64,000 nt of DNA from Dendrocalamus latiflorus (lineage: Eukaryota; Streptophyta; Magnoliopsida; Poales; Poaceae), in NCBI GenBank assembly GCA_017311315.1, contig CM029660.1:32962410-33026409 (forward strand), given 5' to 3'. Positions within the stretch are counted from its first letter, which is position 1. Every line of letters begins with the position of its first letter. The translations under genes were made by a program, and so were the position numbers. Shown piece by piece: positions 43,932-56,100 of this stretch. Below the pieces are notes generated by a model that was not told the DNA's origin, searched no databases, and worked only from the letters and a program-made list of their open reading frames with translations.

Positions 43932-44799
43932 TAGGGGTGGCAAAAAAGTTCGAGGCTCGTAAGCTGGCTCGGCTCGTTGAAGGCTCAGCTTGGCTCGGCT
44001 TGTGGCACAAATGAGTCGAGCCAAGCCAGGGTTTTAGCTTGGTTCGTTAACGAGCCAAGCTGGCTCGCAAGCCGCTCACTAGGCTCAGTCGACCTAGCTC
44101 GGCAGTGTCTCCGGCCCATCACGACGTGAACGGCTCAGTACGGCAATAGTAATAGTATGTATGCATGCCAATTTTTGCACCTCTTTTATCACTGAGAGGT
44201 ATTATTAAAGTACATGTTACACTTTTTCTGTTAATTTCACCTATGGAAAGAAAACCATCAGATGCCATATTTGCTCATACTGGAACTGAAGTTTTCTTGA
44301 CAAGTTTTTCTTACTTTGTTATGAACCTACTACGTTAGATGCCCTTTTTTTTAATGTACTTTCAGTCATAGGATTACTGCTGTATAGGTTTCACTCTCAC
44401 TCTAGAGAATCATAGAAGTTATCCCTCAGAAAAACAAATCTAAAACATAAAAAGAAAAGTTAAAGACACTCAAAAGTCAAAACAGAATATGTTCAGCTTT
44501 AATAGTGTTTCGATTATGCACAGTAGGCAGTAGATTAAGGGTTCCTTTTGTTTTTGCCAACAGATATATGCTTATAGTAGTCTGTGATAACTCAGTCATA
44601 TGAGCTGATTGGTTGCATAATTGCATTGCATTATGCAATTTTCATATTCGACCTAACGAGCCGAGCTCGAGCTTTTCAATGAGCTAAGCCGAGCTTCTCT
44701 TTTAGCTCGTTAGTTTAACGACTTGAGCAGAGCCAAGCCTCCTCCCTAACGAGCCTTCACGAGCCGAGCTGAACCGAGCCAGCTCGATATCCACCCCTA
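43932..44799. mobile_element. hAT-type non-autonomous element (GAGCCGAGCT family)
   Basis: 868-bp element with ends TAGGGGTGG at both sides (inverted) and a perfect 8-bp target duplication ctcacttg (43924-43931 and 44800-44807). Subterminal regions (43945-44120 and 44650-44790) are packed with GGCTCG, GAGCCGAGC and AGCTCG motifs; the centre is AT-rich and anonymous. Confidence 0.88.
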
Positions 44800-44904
44800 C
44801 TCACTTGCTATTCTCTACCTGCTCCCTGGTTCCTTGCTCTTGCTCTCGGTTCCTCTTCTTCGTCCATGTCGCGCCTGCCACTCTTTTCCCTCTTCGCTCA
44901 TTGC

Positions 44905-46830
44905 CCTCCTCTTTGGCCACGCTCTCCACTTCGACAACGGCTCTTTCGACCACAACTTCCACTTTGACAATGGCTTCGACTTCAACCCGGTCCTTCGACC
45001 ACGACCCTTCAACTACGGCATCAAATTCAACCATGGCATCAACGTCGACCATAGCCCTTCTACCACAATCACGGCCTCGACCTAAACCACGACTTCGACT
45101 TCACCCACATCGATGTTGACCTCGACCACAGCCTCAACTTCGACCACAAACCACGGCCTCAGCGTTGACCATCGACCACAGTCCTCTTCAACCATGGCTT
45201 CAACTTCGACCATGGCCATGACTTCGACCACGATGCCCTTCGACCATGACGGCGACATCAACCACAGCTTCGATTTAGACTGTGACCTCGACCTCAACCA
45301 CGGCCCCCTTCGACCGCACCCTCGACCTCAACCACGGCCCCCTTCGACCACACCCTCGACCTTGACCATGGCCCTTTCAACCACGACTTCCACTTGGACC
45401 ATGGTTTCAACTTTGACCTAGTCCTTCGACCACGACCCTTCAACTATGGTATCGATTTTGACCACGGCATCGACGTCGACAATGGCGTCAACTTTGACCA
45501 TGGCCCTTCAACCTCGACCACAGCCTTGACCTCGACCACGGCTTCAACTTCGCCCATGTCGACCTCGACCACGGTGTCAACTTCAACCACAACACCCTTC
45601 GACCATGGACTCAACTTCGACCATGGACCATGGCCTCGGTCTTGACTATCGACCATAGCTTTGACTTCGACCATGGTGCCCTTCGACCATGGCTTCGACT
45701 TCGACCACGGTATCGACTATGAACATGTCCCCCTTCGACTGCGCCCTCGACCTCGACCATGACTCCCCTTTGACCACGCCCTCCACCTCAACCACGGCCC
45801 CCTTCGACCGTGCCCTCTACCTCGACCACGGCTTCGACTTCGAGCCTGTCCTTTGACCATGGCCATTCGACTACGGCATTGATTTCAACCATGGCATCAA
45901 CATTGACTATGGCATTGACTTTGACCACGACCCTTCAACCACGACCATGGCCTCGACCTCGACCTGGCCCACAGCGTTGACGTCGACCACAACGTCGACT
46001 TCAACTGCCACGCTCTTCGACCACGGCCTCGACTTCGACCACAGACCACGGCCTCGGCGTCGATCATCGACAACATCACCCTTCAATCAAGGCCTCAACT
46101 TCGACCACTTCGTGGACGTCGACCATGGCCTCGACTTTGACCTCAACCATGGCCCCCTTTGATCGCGTCCTCTACCTCGAGTATGGCCCCCTTCGACCAC
46201 GACCTCTACTTGGACCATGGCGTCGACTTCAACCCGATCCTTTGACCATGGCCCTTTGACTACGACACGATTTCAACCACGGCGTTGACGTCGACCACCA
46301 CATCCTCCTACCACGTCCTCGATGTTGACCACGAAGCATAGCCTCAATGTCGAGCATCAACCACAACCCCTTTGACCAAGCCTCAACTTCAACCATAGCG
46401 CCTTTCAACCATGGCCTGCCTCAACTTCGACCATGGTCTCAACTTCAACCACGGCCCTTTCGACCATGATTTCCACTTGAACCATGGCTTCAACTTTGAC
46501 CCGGTCCTTCAACCGCGGCCCTTCGACTATGTCATCGATTTTGACCACAGCGTGGACTTCGACCACGACGCTCTTCGACCACAGCTTTGACGTCGACCAT
46601 GGCGTCGACTACGAACATGACCCCTGTCGATTGCGCCCTCGACCTTGACACGACCCCCTTTGACCACACCCTCCACCTTGACCACGGCCACCTTCGACCA
46701 CATCGTTGACTTGGACCATGGCTTCAACTTTGAGCTGGTCCTTCGACCACGACCCTTCGCTACGGCATCGATTTCAACCACAGCCCTTCAACCACGGCCC
46801 TTCAACCACGATCACGGCCTCGACCTTAGG
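44905..46830. repeat. Degenerate higher-order minisatellite, TTCGACCACGG units
   Basis: About 1.9 kb of short degenerate units near TTCGACCAYGGC, strongly biased to C on the + strand. A landmark (ggtccttcgaccacgacccttc, with changes) recurs at about 44989, 45421, 45848, 46237, 46503 and 46738, so a higher-order unit of about 430 bp shortens to about 235 bp toward the right. Frames are broken many times; translated pieces (DHGFDFDHG, or STTTSTST) look like composition rather than protein. Confidence 0.85.
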
Positions 46831-47214
46831 GATAAAGGGGTTACGGTGCATCATTTTTTCCACCGCTCGCTGTTTCATTCTAAAAGACATTTCGTTCAGC
46901 CACTACTATTTATTTTAAACTAAAAACCATCAAACGTAACCAATATGAACATGCCCATAATCCCCTCTTTCTAACTAACCTCTACTATAGTATTATTGCA
47001 TTATATTTCTGCTATAATCTTATTGCATTATATTTCTCACAGATTTAAGCTATGTTTACCTTACCTATGCTATTTCGAAAAGACGAAATTCTAAATGTAG
47101 TCAGATACATGACATTGTTCCTATAGGGTGGAAATACCTGATGCCATGGTGGTTTAATTGTTTTTTAGAACAAATCTCAAGAGCTTTATTAACTGATAGC
47201 AGGATTACACTGTG
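46831..47214. other. Intergenic
   Basis: AT-rich. From 47163 it reads ttttagaacaaatctcaagagctttatt, which may be the 3' end of an older retroelement split by the next two hAT insertions. No gene seen. Confidence 0.35.
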
Positions 47215-47913
47215 CAGCGCCGGTCCTAAGGTTTTGAGGGCCCTAAGGCGAACTTGTCGTGACGGGCTCATTAAACCCGCAGTTCCACGTTTCTACGTTA
47301 CAAAAGATGTAAGATAGTACTAAAATACACTAACAAAGCAAGCTATGGAGTAAGTCGTCGAGCTATTTTTTACAAATGAAAATACTTCTTCTGTACGATC
47401 CTCGTATGACGACTTCGAGTCGCGTGACCTCGCCCAGGCCAGTCGGCCCTTTAGCCGCAACGCTGCCATTTCTTCCTCACGCAGCGTCCCTCCAACCACC
47501 TCGCTGACTCCTCTTGTTACCATTGGTAGGTATATGTGTGTGTTGGACAACACCTAGTGGCTAGTGCCCCCCAGTCCTCACGGCACTTGGCAAGGAAGCC
47601 GAGCTGCCACGGACAGAGCCACTGGTGGCCAGACGCCGCGCCGGTGAGCACCGCGTGTTGCCATGGAGGGGAAGCTCGGCCTGAGCGCCTAGCTCGCCGG
47701 TGCACTTTTGATGTCCGGCCACGCCTGCTCCGGCGCCTCTACATGGACGTTTTTCCAGTCTTTGGGTTTGGATTTGAGCGAGGTGCAGCAGCTCTATATT
47801 TGGGTTCAGAAATTGGCGTTGGAGGATGATGGGTCTCTGAAGAAAGTTTGGGCCCCTCCCTCGCCTGGGCCCTAGGCGGTCGCACCCGGTGCACCTCCCT
47901 AGGGCCGGCACTG
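47215..47913. mobile_element. hAT-type element, CAGTGCCGGCCC ends
   Basis: Ends CAGCGCCGGTCCTAAGG and, inverted, CAGTGCCGGCCCTAGGG. The sequence attacact stands at 47204-47211 and 47914-47921, an 8-bp duplication with three extra bases (gtg) on the left. The interior is GC-rich with no recognised gene; short open frames exist on both strands. Confidence 0.7.
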
Positions 47914-47985
47914 ATTACACTCATTGGTGACTGTGTCCATGAGGAAATCAGGAGCACACTTCATCCAAGTACAAATCATTCTACC

Positions 47986-48796
47986 CAGGGGCGGACCCAC
48001 CGGAGGGGTCAGGTGGGGCTGGCGTCCCCCTACGGCCGGCCGCCCCTGCCCCCCGGCCGCCGTGGCTTGAGATTATTTACGTGCCACATGCATGCAACAT
48101 CGATAGTCCGGTCGGTTTTCGCTTGAGATTTGTTCGCGCGACGGCGTTCGACGTCATGTACCATGGGGTGCTGCTCGGGGTAGCAGCCGTGTCGGGGTTC
48201 GAGCAGCCCGCACACAACACCCGCCTGCTCTAGACCCGAGTCATCATCGACCACTTCAACGTGCTCCAGGCCGACGCCCAAGACCTCGTCCGCGACGCCG
48301 CGCTCAACGACCGCGTCGACCTCCGCATCACTGGCGACGTCGACGCCAAGATCCTCGTGCTCGGCTTCTCCTCCCCAAAAGTCCAGGTAAATCACCACCT
48401 CACCTCACCCACCCCGTAAAAAACCAAGTTTTGCTCGCTTCCGCCGCAAGAGTTTCGATGCGCGAGCTTATCGAAAGTGACCCGTGAACGAACAGGTGTC
48501 GGTGGATTACGCGATGGCTATCAGTCCGAGGAGGCAGTCGGTGACATACAAGCAATGCGGCGTGGACGGGCTAAGCATCTAGGAACCGAACCAAACATCC
48601 GCCGCTGCTGCAAGAACATCAGCAGAAGCGGAAGCTATAATCTCATCGAGATAGAGATAAGTGGATGGGATCTGTACGTTGGTTCTTCTAATCTCTCTAA
48701 TCTTAGGTTGGTTTTGATTCCTTACCGTACATGGGGATGCCCGCCGCAGTCGGCGCCGGTAGCCCCCTCTAAATTTTAATCCTGGATCCGCCACTG
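47986..48796. mobile_element. Gene-capturing hAT-type element (Pack-hAT)
   Basis: 811-bp element with ends CAGGGGCGGACCCA and, inverted, CAGTGGCGGATCCAGG. The 8-bp target duplication attctacc (47978-47985 and 48797-48804) is perfect. It carries a host gene fragment at 48132-48582 including an intron. It is inserted only 72 bases from the element ending at 47913. Confidence 0.85.
48132..48582 (+). pseudogene. Captured LEA2/NDR1-like gene fragment
   Basis: Two exon-like blocks inside the hAT element: 48132-48386 (VRATAFDVMYHGVLLGVAAV, then IIDHFNVLQADAQDLVRDA and VDLRITGDVDAKILVLGF) and 48496-48582 (VSVDYAMAISPRRQ, YKQCGVDGLSI, stop). The GT...AG intron between them is kept, and the frame is continuous across it. 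One TAG stop interrupts the first block at about 48231. The text resembles the C-terminal half of plant LEA group-2 / NDR1-HIN1-like proteins; that assignment is from memory of the family. The 5' half of the gene is missing. Confidence 0.65.
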
Positions 48797-48804
48797 ATTC
48801 TACC

Positions 48805-49960
48805 CTCTGAAAGTTTTCTTCATGGTTTATGTGTAACCACACGCGGTTTCTCCATTGTGGAATTGTCGGGGGGTAAAACCACAACCATGCATGAATGTAA
48901 GGAAATTAAGAAAATCCAAAAAAAGCGGCTAATACAAAGTATCTGTCTGGAATGAACAAACGAATACGCACAAACTTACCTCAATGAATGCTAAGAATTA
49001 AATTGTATCCAGAATTGAAACAAAAGGACAGTCTTTCGTACACCAGCACGATTAATAGGACGGTGATCTTCGAGCGGCTGGCAATTACTTACAACTGGGC
49101 AAAGCTGTAACAGCACACGCGCGGTTGACTAGAACTCTGAAATCTGCCTCTGAATTAATTGCACATCATGCATGCATGCAGTGTATCTTTCCTCACCACA
49201 GCGTTTCTCTTAGCTGCTGCTGACGATGGAGAAAATACCGCTATACATGGGGCGTTCTACAAACCAGCGGCGGCACGGTATTCAGCGAAAATTAACATCA
49301 AACGCTCCTTACCTTGTATATGTATTTGCCAGGCATCTATAAAAGGGCATCAAGGCATATAGTTTTGCGTGTATAGTTTTGCGAAATCTACTCTGAATAG
49401 TTTGTAAGGCCATGAGGAATGGAAAAGAAGTTGGCAAATGGTGTAATCTTTTCAGGCACCTCTGGATCCTAATCCCACTGGTAAGGAATCAATAGTACTA
49501 TAGTACTGTTCCGCGGCTCTTTTGTTTGTTGTTGTCCCTCTTGATCTTTCTTTTATCGATCATAGGAGAGAAGCTAGCTAAATTTGCTTCCCTGTGTGGA
49601 AAATGAATTTGTGATATAAAATCTCAAATTCCAAATGGACTGCAGTCACCAAAGGTTTATTATAGCAAAATAATGCTCGCTGCAGTCACAAAAGTTTTAT
49701 TACAATAAAATAATGCTCACAGACGAACGTATCTCTTTGAATTTTGATCTATTTATAGGACTGTCCGTCGACTAGTATTTATAATAGTTTCGAGAAAGAC
49801 CCTACTCATACATGCACGTATGTAGTAGCATATTGCAACCCCACGTCACCACCCGTCACTTATCTACTACTACGCAACCCCAATAAAACCGTTTTTACAT
49901 CTAGATTATAATTACACTGTTCTTCTTTTATCTTACGTAGATATATGATATGTTGTGACC
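48805..49960. other. Intergenic upstream of the histidine kinase
   Basis: No gene recognised. Short direct repeats such as ctgcagtcaccaaaggttttattatag and its neighbour (about 49641 and 49680). Confidence 0.4.
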
Positions 49961-49970
49961 CTGGTTGCTT

Positions 49971-49980
49971 ATAAATATAA
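49971..49980 (+). promoter_or_regulatory. Putative TATA box of the histidine kinase gene
   Basis: TATAAATATA about 90 bases upstream of the first possible ATG (50059). Position fits a transcription start near 50005. Confidence 0.45.
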
Positions 49981-50168
49981 GGGTTTGCATATTGAGAAAG
50001 CAACTGGCAAGAAATTAAATGCAAAGATTAATTAAAGCAACAATTTCTTCCAACCTCTATGATTCCTGTAGGTGCATCATATCATCTGTCCTTTTTTAGG
50101 AGAAAAACCAGCACAGAAACAAACATGTCTAACACTGGAGGAATTTCACAAACGCTCAAAATGTGCAG

Positions 50169-53100
50169 TACTTTATTGTTGCCGTCATCTTCCTCACCAC
50201 ATTTTACATTTGCATGCAGGCTGTCCATGGAGCAGTTGCAGTGGCAATGCTCGTCTCATATTGTTTCTCGTCATGGCACGACACCACGAGCACCACGGCG
50301 GACGCAGCGTTGACGCACGTCGCCGGCAGCATGCAACCTCTCCTGGAAGCCAACCGCTCCGCCTTCGCCGTCGCCGACGCCCTCGCCCTGCACCTCGCAA
50401 GCAATAGACCTTCTTTCTCTTACGTAAACCAATTAAACCCCTTCTTTCTATGTCCACATATTTCTGGAATGCATGCTAAGATTCTCGTAGAAATTTTGTA
50501 GGGAATTAACTTCGCATCTAGCTAAGAGCAGGATACTTCCTGCGAAATTCGCGCATTCTAAGTAATCTTTGGTTTCTATATATCTGCAATAATAAAACTT
50601 GAGCATTGCTATGCGTACAAATAATTTTAGGTGTTTCATGATAAACAGCAGTATGAAATAGCAATATAAATGTTTTAAAGGAAGTAGCAATACAAAATTA
50701 TAAACGCGTGCTAGCTTGTTGCTTAGTACTACTACTTCCGTTTTTTTACTTGACTTTCTAAAATATATGCCATCAAACTTAAAACTTGATCATAAATAAA
50801 TTTAAAACTATCTAAATTGATTATATAAAATTATATCATTAGATTTATTGCTAAACATATTTTTTATAATATTATAATTTTATTAGTATATCTTAATGTA
50901 AAGTTATAAAAATCAGTGGTTAAAGCTAGGCCTGGGCGTTCGGGTTACCCGATTTTTTCGGGTCGGGTAGTTCGGGTAATTCAAAATTCGGGTAATGAAA
51001 ACTGCTACCCGATATTAGCCCCAAAAAAACACTATCCGCAATTTCGGGTACCCGATAATTCGGGTTCGGGTATACCCGATATACCCGAATTTACAGAAAA
51101 CCAGCAAACTGCACAGAATTTGCACGTAATTTCAGCAGCAATTTGCATAGAATTTCAGCAGCAATTTGCATAGAATAATATATCACAGGCAGTTGTTCAA
51201 ACAGAGAGAATCATATACTAATAAAGTGATAAGTTCAAGTGTTCAACCGACAACACATCACAAACACAAAGACAATTCGGGTAATTCGGGTAGTTCGGGT
51301 ACCGGGGGATATTACCCGAACTACCCAAACTAATTTCGGGTAATCAGAATCGCTATCCGAATTTGGGATCGGGTACCTCGGGTTCGGGTATTTCGGGTTC
51401 GGGTCCGGGTAATTCGGGTACGGGTAACGGGTATTTTGCCCAGGCCTAGTTACAGCTGTATCTTGGAGACTGTAAAAAATAAAATACATCAAGTAAAAAA
51501 ATGATTAGAGTAATTATGTAAAGTGGGCCCAGGGTACACATGCAAATAATTTGATGCTACTACTTACTACTACTCATGCATTGGTGCTGTGTGTTGACCT
51601 GTCAGGTGGGACCCAAACTGTACCTGGCCTTCGCCATGCATCCGCTGCTGGCTAAGATGTCGTACGTCGGCGTCGACGGCGTCGCGTTCTCGTACCACCG
51701 CACCGAGGACGGCAAGGCAAGAGCCATGTCCACGAGCTCGCGCCACATGTGGTACACCCAGGCGGTCCATCCGGCGACCGGCCGTTTGGTCGGGCGCGCT
51801 GTGGCTGCGGCCAGGCCGGAGCACCTTCCCAACACGACGCAGGTCCTCCTCGACACCAAGAACGGCTCGTGCGCGTCTCTCGGGGACGGGTGGGCCCTCC
51901 CCGGCGTCCGGATGCTGGTCTTCTCCGCGCCAGTCGGCGACGCCGGCGTGGTCTCGGCCGCGGTCGACGTCGACGACGTCATCGTCCGGGGCGTCGCCTC
52001 TCGCGCAGCCGGATTCCACGGCGTGGACATCTACTACGCGGTCGGCGGCAAGGGCAGCGCACCAACCGCTTACAAACCTCTGCTTGCTGGGAACCAAAGC
52101 GACGATGCGGCGACGCAAATGGAGAAGACGGGTTCGTTCTCGAAGGTGAAGTGCACTGCTTCCGCCATTGACGCGCCCAAGCTCCAGCTTCATGGTGCCA
52201 GGTCTGGCAAGTACAAAATCGCGTGCACCAACTTTGACGTCTCCGGAATAAAACTGGTATGTATATACACATATACACGCATCGTGCAAATGTTGCATTA
52301 ATTAATTGCTTGCTTCATCCTTTTTTGGTAAGAATCACGGCATTTCTTTCTTTACAAACAGAAATATTCCACCAAATTAAGCTAAGTAATGACACCAATG
52401 TATTAAGATGGCAAATATCTCGTAGATCTTTTTAATAAATATCACTAACCATAAATCTTGACATAATCTGGAAACAAAGGTCCACTTAAAAAATAGAATT
52501 GAAGGCACCGCACCAATTTTGTTAAGTACCCACCATGGGCGGACCCATAATGGGACATGGGGGTACAGTTGTACCCCCAAAATTTTTTGTAAAAAATCAA
52601 CTATATATAATATATATTTCATATATATAGGAAAAAAACTAGAAATGAAGGTAATGTAGCAAATTCAGCCCACTAGCCAATGGCCCAATTGGCATTTCCT
52701 GATTTCCTAACCTAACTCCTGCTGCCTGGCTGCTTCTCACGAGTCACGCCGCCTCCTGCCTTGCTCTCACGCCGCCTCCTCTCCATTTCTCTTGCATAGC
52801 CGCCGCGCCACAGCTCACAGCGCGCCGCCGCGCCCGGCGCCCCTCCTCGTCTCCGGCGACGCGGCGACCGGCGAACGGCTACCGGCGGCGGCGCGGCGCC
52901 CGCTCCTGTCTTGCTCTCACGCCGCCTCCTCTCCATCTCTCTTGCACAGCCGCCGCGCCCCAGCTCACAGCGCGTCGCCGCGCCCGGCGCCCCACCTCGT
53001 CTCCGGCGACGCGGCGAACGGCGAACGGCTACCGGCGGCGGCGCGGCGCCGGGCGCCCACACTGGCACACCCAATGGCCAGCTTCAACGGCGGCAGCTCC

Positions 53101-56100
53101 TCCCCTATTCCATTGCCATCCAGGTCAGTTTTGTATTGATGTTGTTTCATGTACTCTGTTCAGTGTTCACTAGAAATTAAGTCAATCAAACTTATATTGG
53201 AAATTGCATTTATTGCTTATGTGTGATTGTTTATTTGGTTAACTATATGAGATATACATATTATGTGTATCAAAATTCTCTATCTTATATATATACTCCG
53301 TAGATTCTTAACTTCGTACCCCCATCTAAAAAATCCTGGGTCCGCCACTGGTACCCACCCCTTAACATGGGGCTCTTTCTATTGTTTGCAATCCAATGAG
53401 TCAGATTTTTTCATAGAGCGTCTGTGAACAAATCCCTAATTAGTCTTACAACTAGCCAATTGATCCATGCGATGCATTATTGCGGAGGCCGCGGTGATCT
53501 CCAGCGCAACGAAGACGATTGATACCTTCATCTCGCGGCACCGTAGTCCATCGAGCTCAGTTGATCGGACCAGGCAAGAACTCATATCTCAATTCACACG
53601 TTACATACTTACATCAGTCGAGCCGATCCTAAAGGGGAAGAAAAAATGAATCAATACTTCAAATCACATGTTAGACATCAATTACTAGATTTTATCTCTG
53701 CACTTCTTTTGCGCTGCATGGACCTTTCCTGGATTAGTTTATGCCGCCGGCAAGGGGATTAGTTAAGGTTAAACCAAAAGTTATATTTACCCTTGGAAAA
53801 TATTTTCAAGTCAAGGTAAAAGGTCTATAATGCATTTCTCCTCCATATTTTCTTTCACAAAAAGTAGCTTGCACGCACGCATGCCAATAAATTTTGGACC
53901 AACACATGCATGCAACGTATCTGTGTCATGATGCTGACATACACGTGCCTTCTTCCTCTTCGCTTACTCAGGGATTCCGGCTAGTGCTTCGCAATAGCCA
54001 CGAGGCCGACATGTTCAGGCAGATGGGTATCATCGTGATCACCTTCGTGTGCTCTCTGGTGGTGGTGGCGTTGGCGGTGTGCTTCTTCATGGCGCGGGTG
54101 TTGTGGCAGGCGGCGGCACGGGAGGCGCTGCTGAATGCCGACCTCGTCAGGGAGAAGGAGGCGCTCCAGCAGGCGGAGCGCAAGAGCATGAACAAGAGCA
54201 ATGCCTTCACCAGCGCCAGCCACGACATCCGATCGGCGCTGGCCACCATCGCCGGCCTCATCGAGGTGTCCTGGCCTGAGGCCCAAGCGAATCCCAACGT
54301 CATGGATAATCTCAACCAGATGAACATCTGCACCAAGAAGCTCTTTGGTGAGTCTGTAATTTGCTTATGTGTATCTCTTTACGTACATAGTACGCATACA
54401 TGATGCATGTAGTTAATCTTGTTAAACTTTGACCTCATACATATACAAAATTAAGTATATGTCAAAATTAACCACAACAAAACCATACAAGTAGGTTTAT
54501 CATCAAAAAAAATTATAATATCATTTTTTGTTGATATTTGTTACAAATATTATATTGACAAAACTTCAAGTACGAAGAGTTTGCAATGTCCACAATAGCA
54601 TATATCTTTGATAAGATAGACTGGAACAGCTAACTTTACGATCCATGTAGCTCCAAAATACAAGTACTTCGAGGAATTTTTGAACCTAGGAAGATGAAAA
54701 TATATATTCATGGATGTAGTGTAACTTGTGCAGATATACTGAACTCGATACTAGACACAAGCAAAGTCGAGTCAGGAAAGATTCAACTTGAGGAAGTTGA
54801 GTTCAACATGGCCGATGTCTTGGAGGAATCTGTCGACATGGTCAATGTCGTGGGTATCAACAAAGGAATCGAAGTGGTCTGGGATCCCTGTGATTTCTCT
54901 GTCCTGAAATGTGGAAATGTCATAGGGGACAGCAAGAGATTAAAACAAATCCTCGACAACCTACTTGGCAACGCCCTGAAGTTCACACATGAAGGGCACG
55001 TTGTTCTTCGAGCTTGGGCGAACAGGCCGATCACAAGGAGCTCCATTAGTGTTCCTTCGAGATTCGCTTGTCGAAGGCGCGGCAGTGGTTTCTTCAGATG
55101 TTTGTTTGGAGCAAGGAAAGATTGCACTGAGCAGAATTCTTTCAATCCTATGAAGAATGAACCCAACTCGATTGAGTTTTACTTTGAGGTGGTTGATACT
55201 GGAATAGGGATCGCCAAGGAGAAGAGGGAGTCTGTCTTTGAAAACTATGTTCAAGTAAAAGAAGGACATGGAAGTACTGGTTTAGGGCTTGGAATCGTCC
55301 AATCATTTGTGAGTTCTCTCTCTTTTTTTTGTCTGTGTTAAACCTCTCAAGTGTCCATGATGCTTGCTTCTTTTCTCTTTGTGAACCGTTGCTTAATTTT
55401 GGCTATTATTTGTTGTTCATAGGTTCGACTGATGGGTGGAGAGATCAGTATTAAAGACAAAGAACCAGGAGAAACCGGAACATGCTTCGGGTTCAATGTT
55501 TTCCTGACGATCAGTGAGAAGCAAGAAGTTGAAGATATAGAAGAAGGGACATCAACAATGAGTGATTCCGACGTCCGGGCCTCGGTGTTCAAAGAAGCCA
55601 ACTGCTTTAAGGGTGGGCATTGTCTTCTCTTTGTTCGTGGGGATGAAACCAGAAGAATCTTGCAAACGTGGATGGAGAACATTGGGATGAAAGTTTGGTT
55701 GATCCCACAAGTCGAGCTCATCGCTTCTACTTTGGAGAAGGTGCATTCTATTAGTATTTCACCTTCGAGGATGTCATCACCTGGCGTCGATTGCGACAAC
55801 ACGGACCGGTGTTTTAGCTCCAAAGAGATGGTCAGCCAAGTTTTGCCAATGGCATTGAGGAACAGCAATAGCTTAGGAGGTAACTTTGGATGGCATCATC
55901 CATTTGGTCTGCTTGTTATCATTGATGTGTCCGATGGAAGATTAGATGACATATGCAGAGAGGTGGCTAACTTCGTCAAAATCAAGCATCAAGTTCCATG
56001 CAAAGTTGTCTGTTTGGCTGATTTGAAGACCTCTTCTGAAGATTTTGGAAGGTTCAGGTTGATGAGCTGTGATCTTGTCCTGCGAAAGCCGATGCACGGG

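Noticed and set aside
44801..46923. Many short open frames in the minisatellite
   Set aside because: They are frame readings of the TTCGACC repeat and are broken repeatedly; no start context or family support.
50059..50313. Alternative frame beginning at ATG 50059 as the kinase start
   Set aside because: Its uninterrupted reading does not give the membrane segment and family text; only a spliced use of its first nine bases would fit, so it is given as a possibility, not as the start.
53467..53649. 60-residue open frame in histidine kinase intron 2
   Set aside because: No recognisable family, not in frame with the neighbouring exons, and no splice support.
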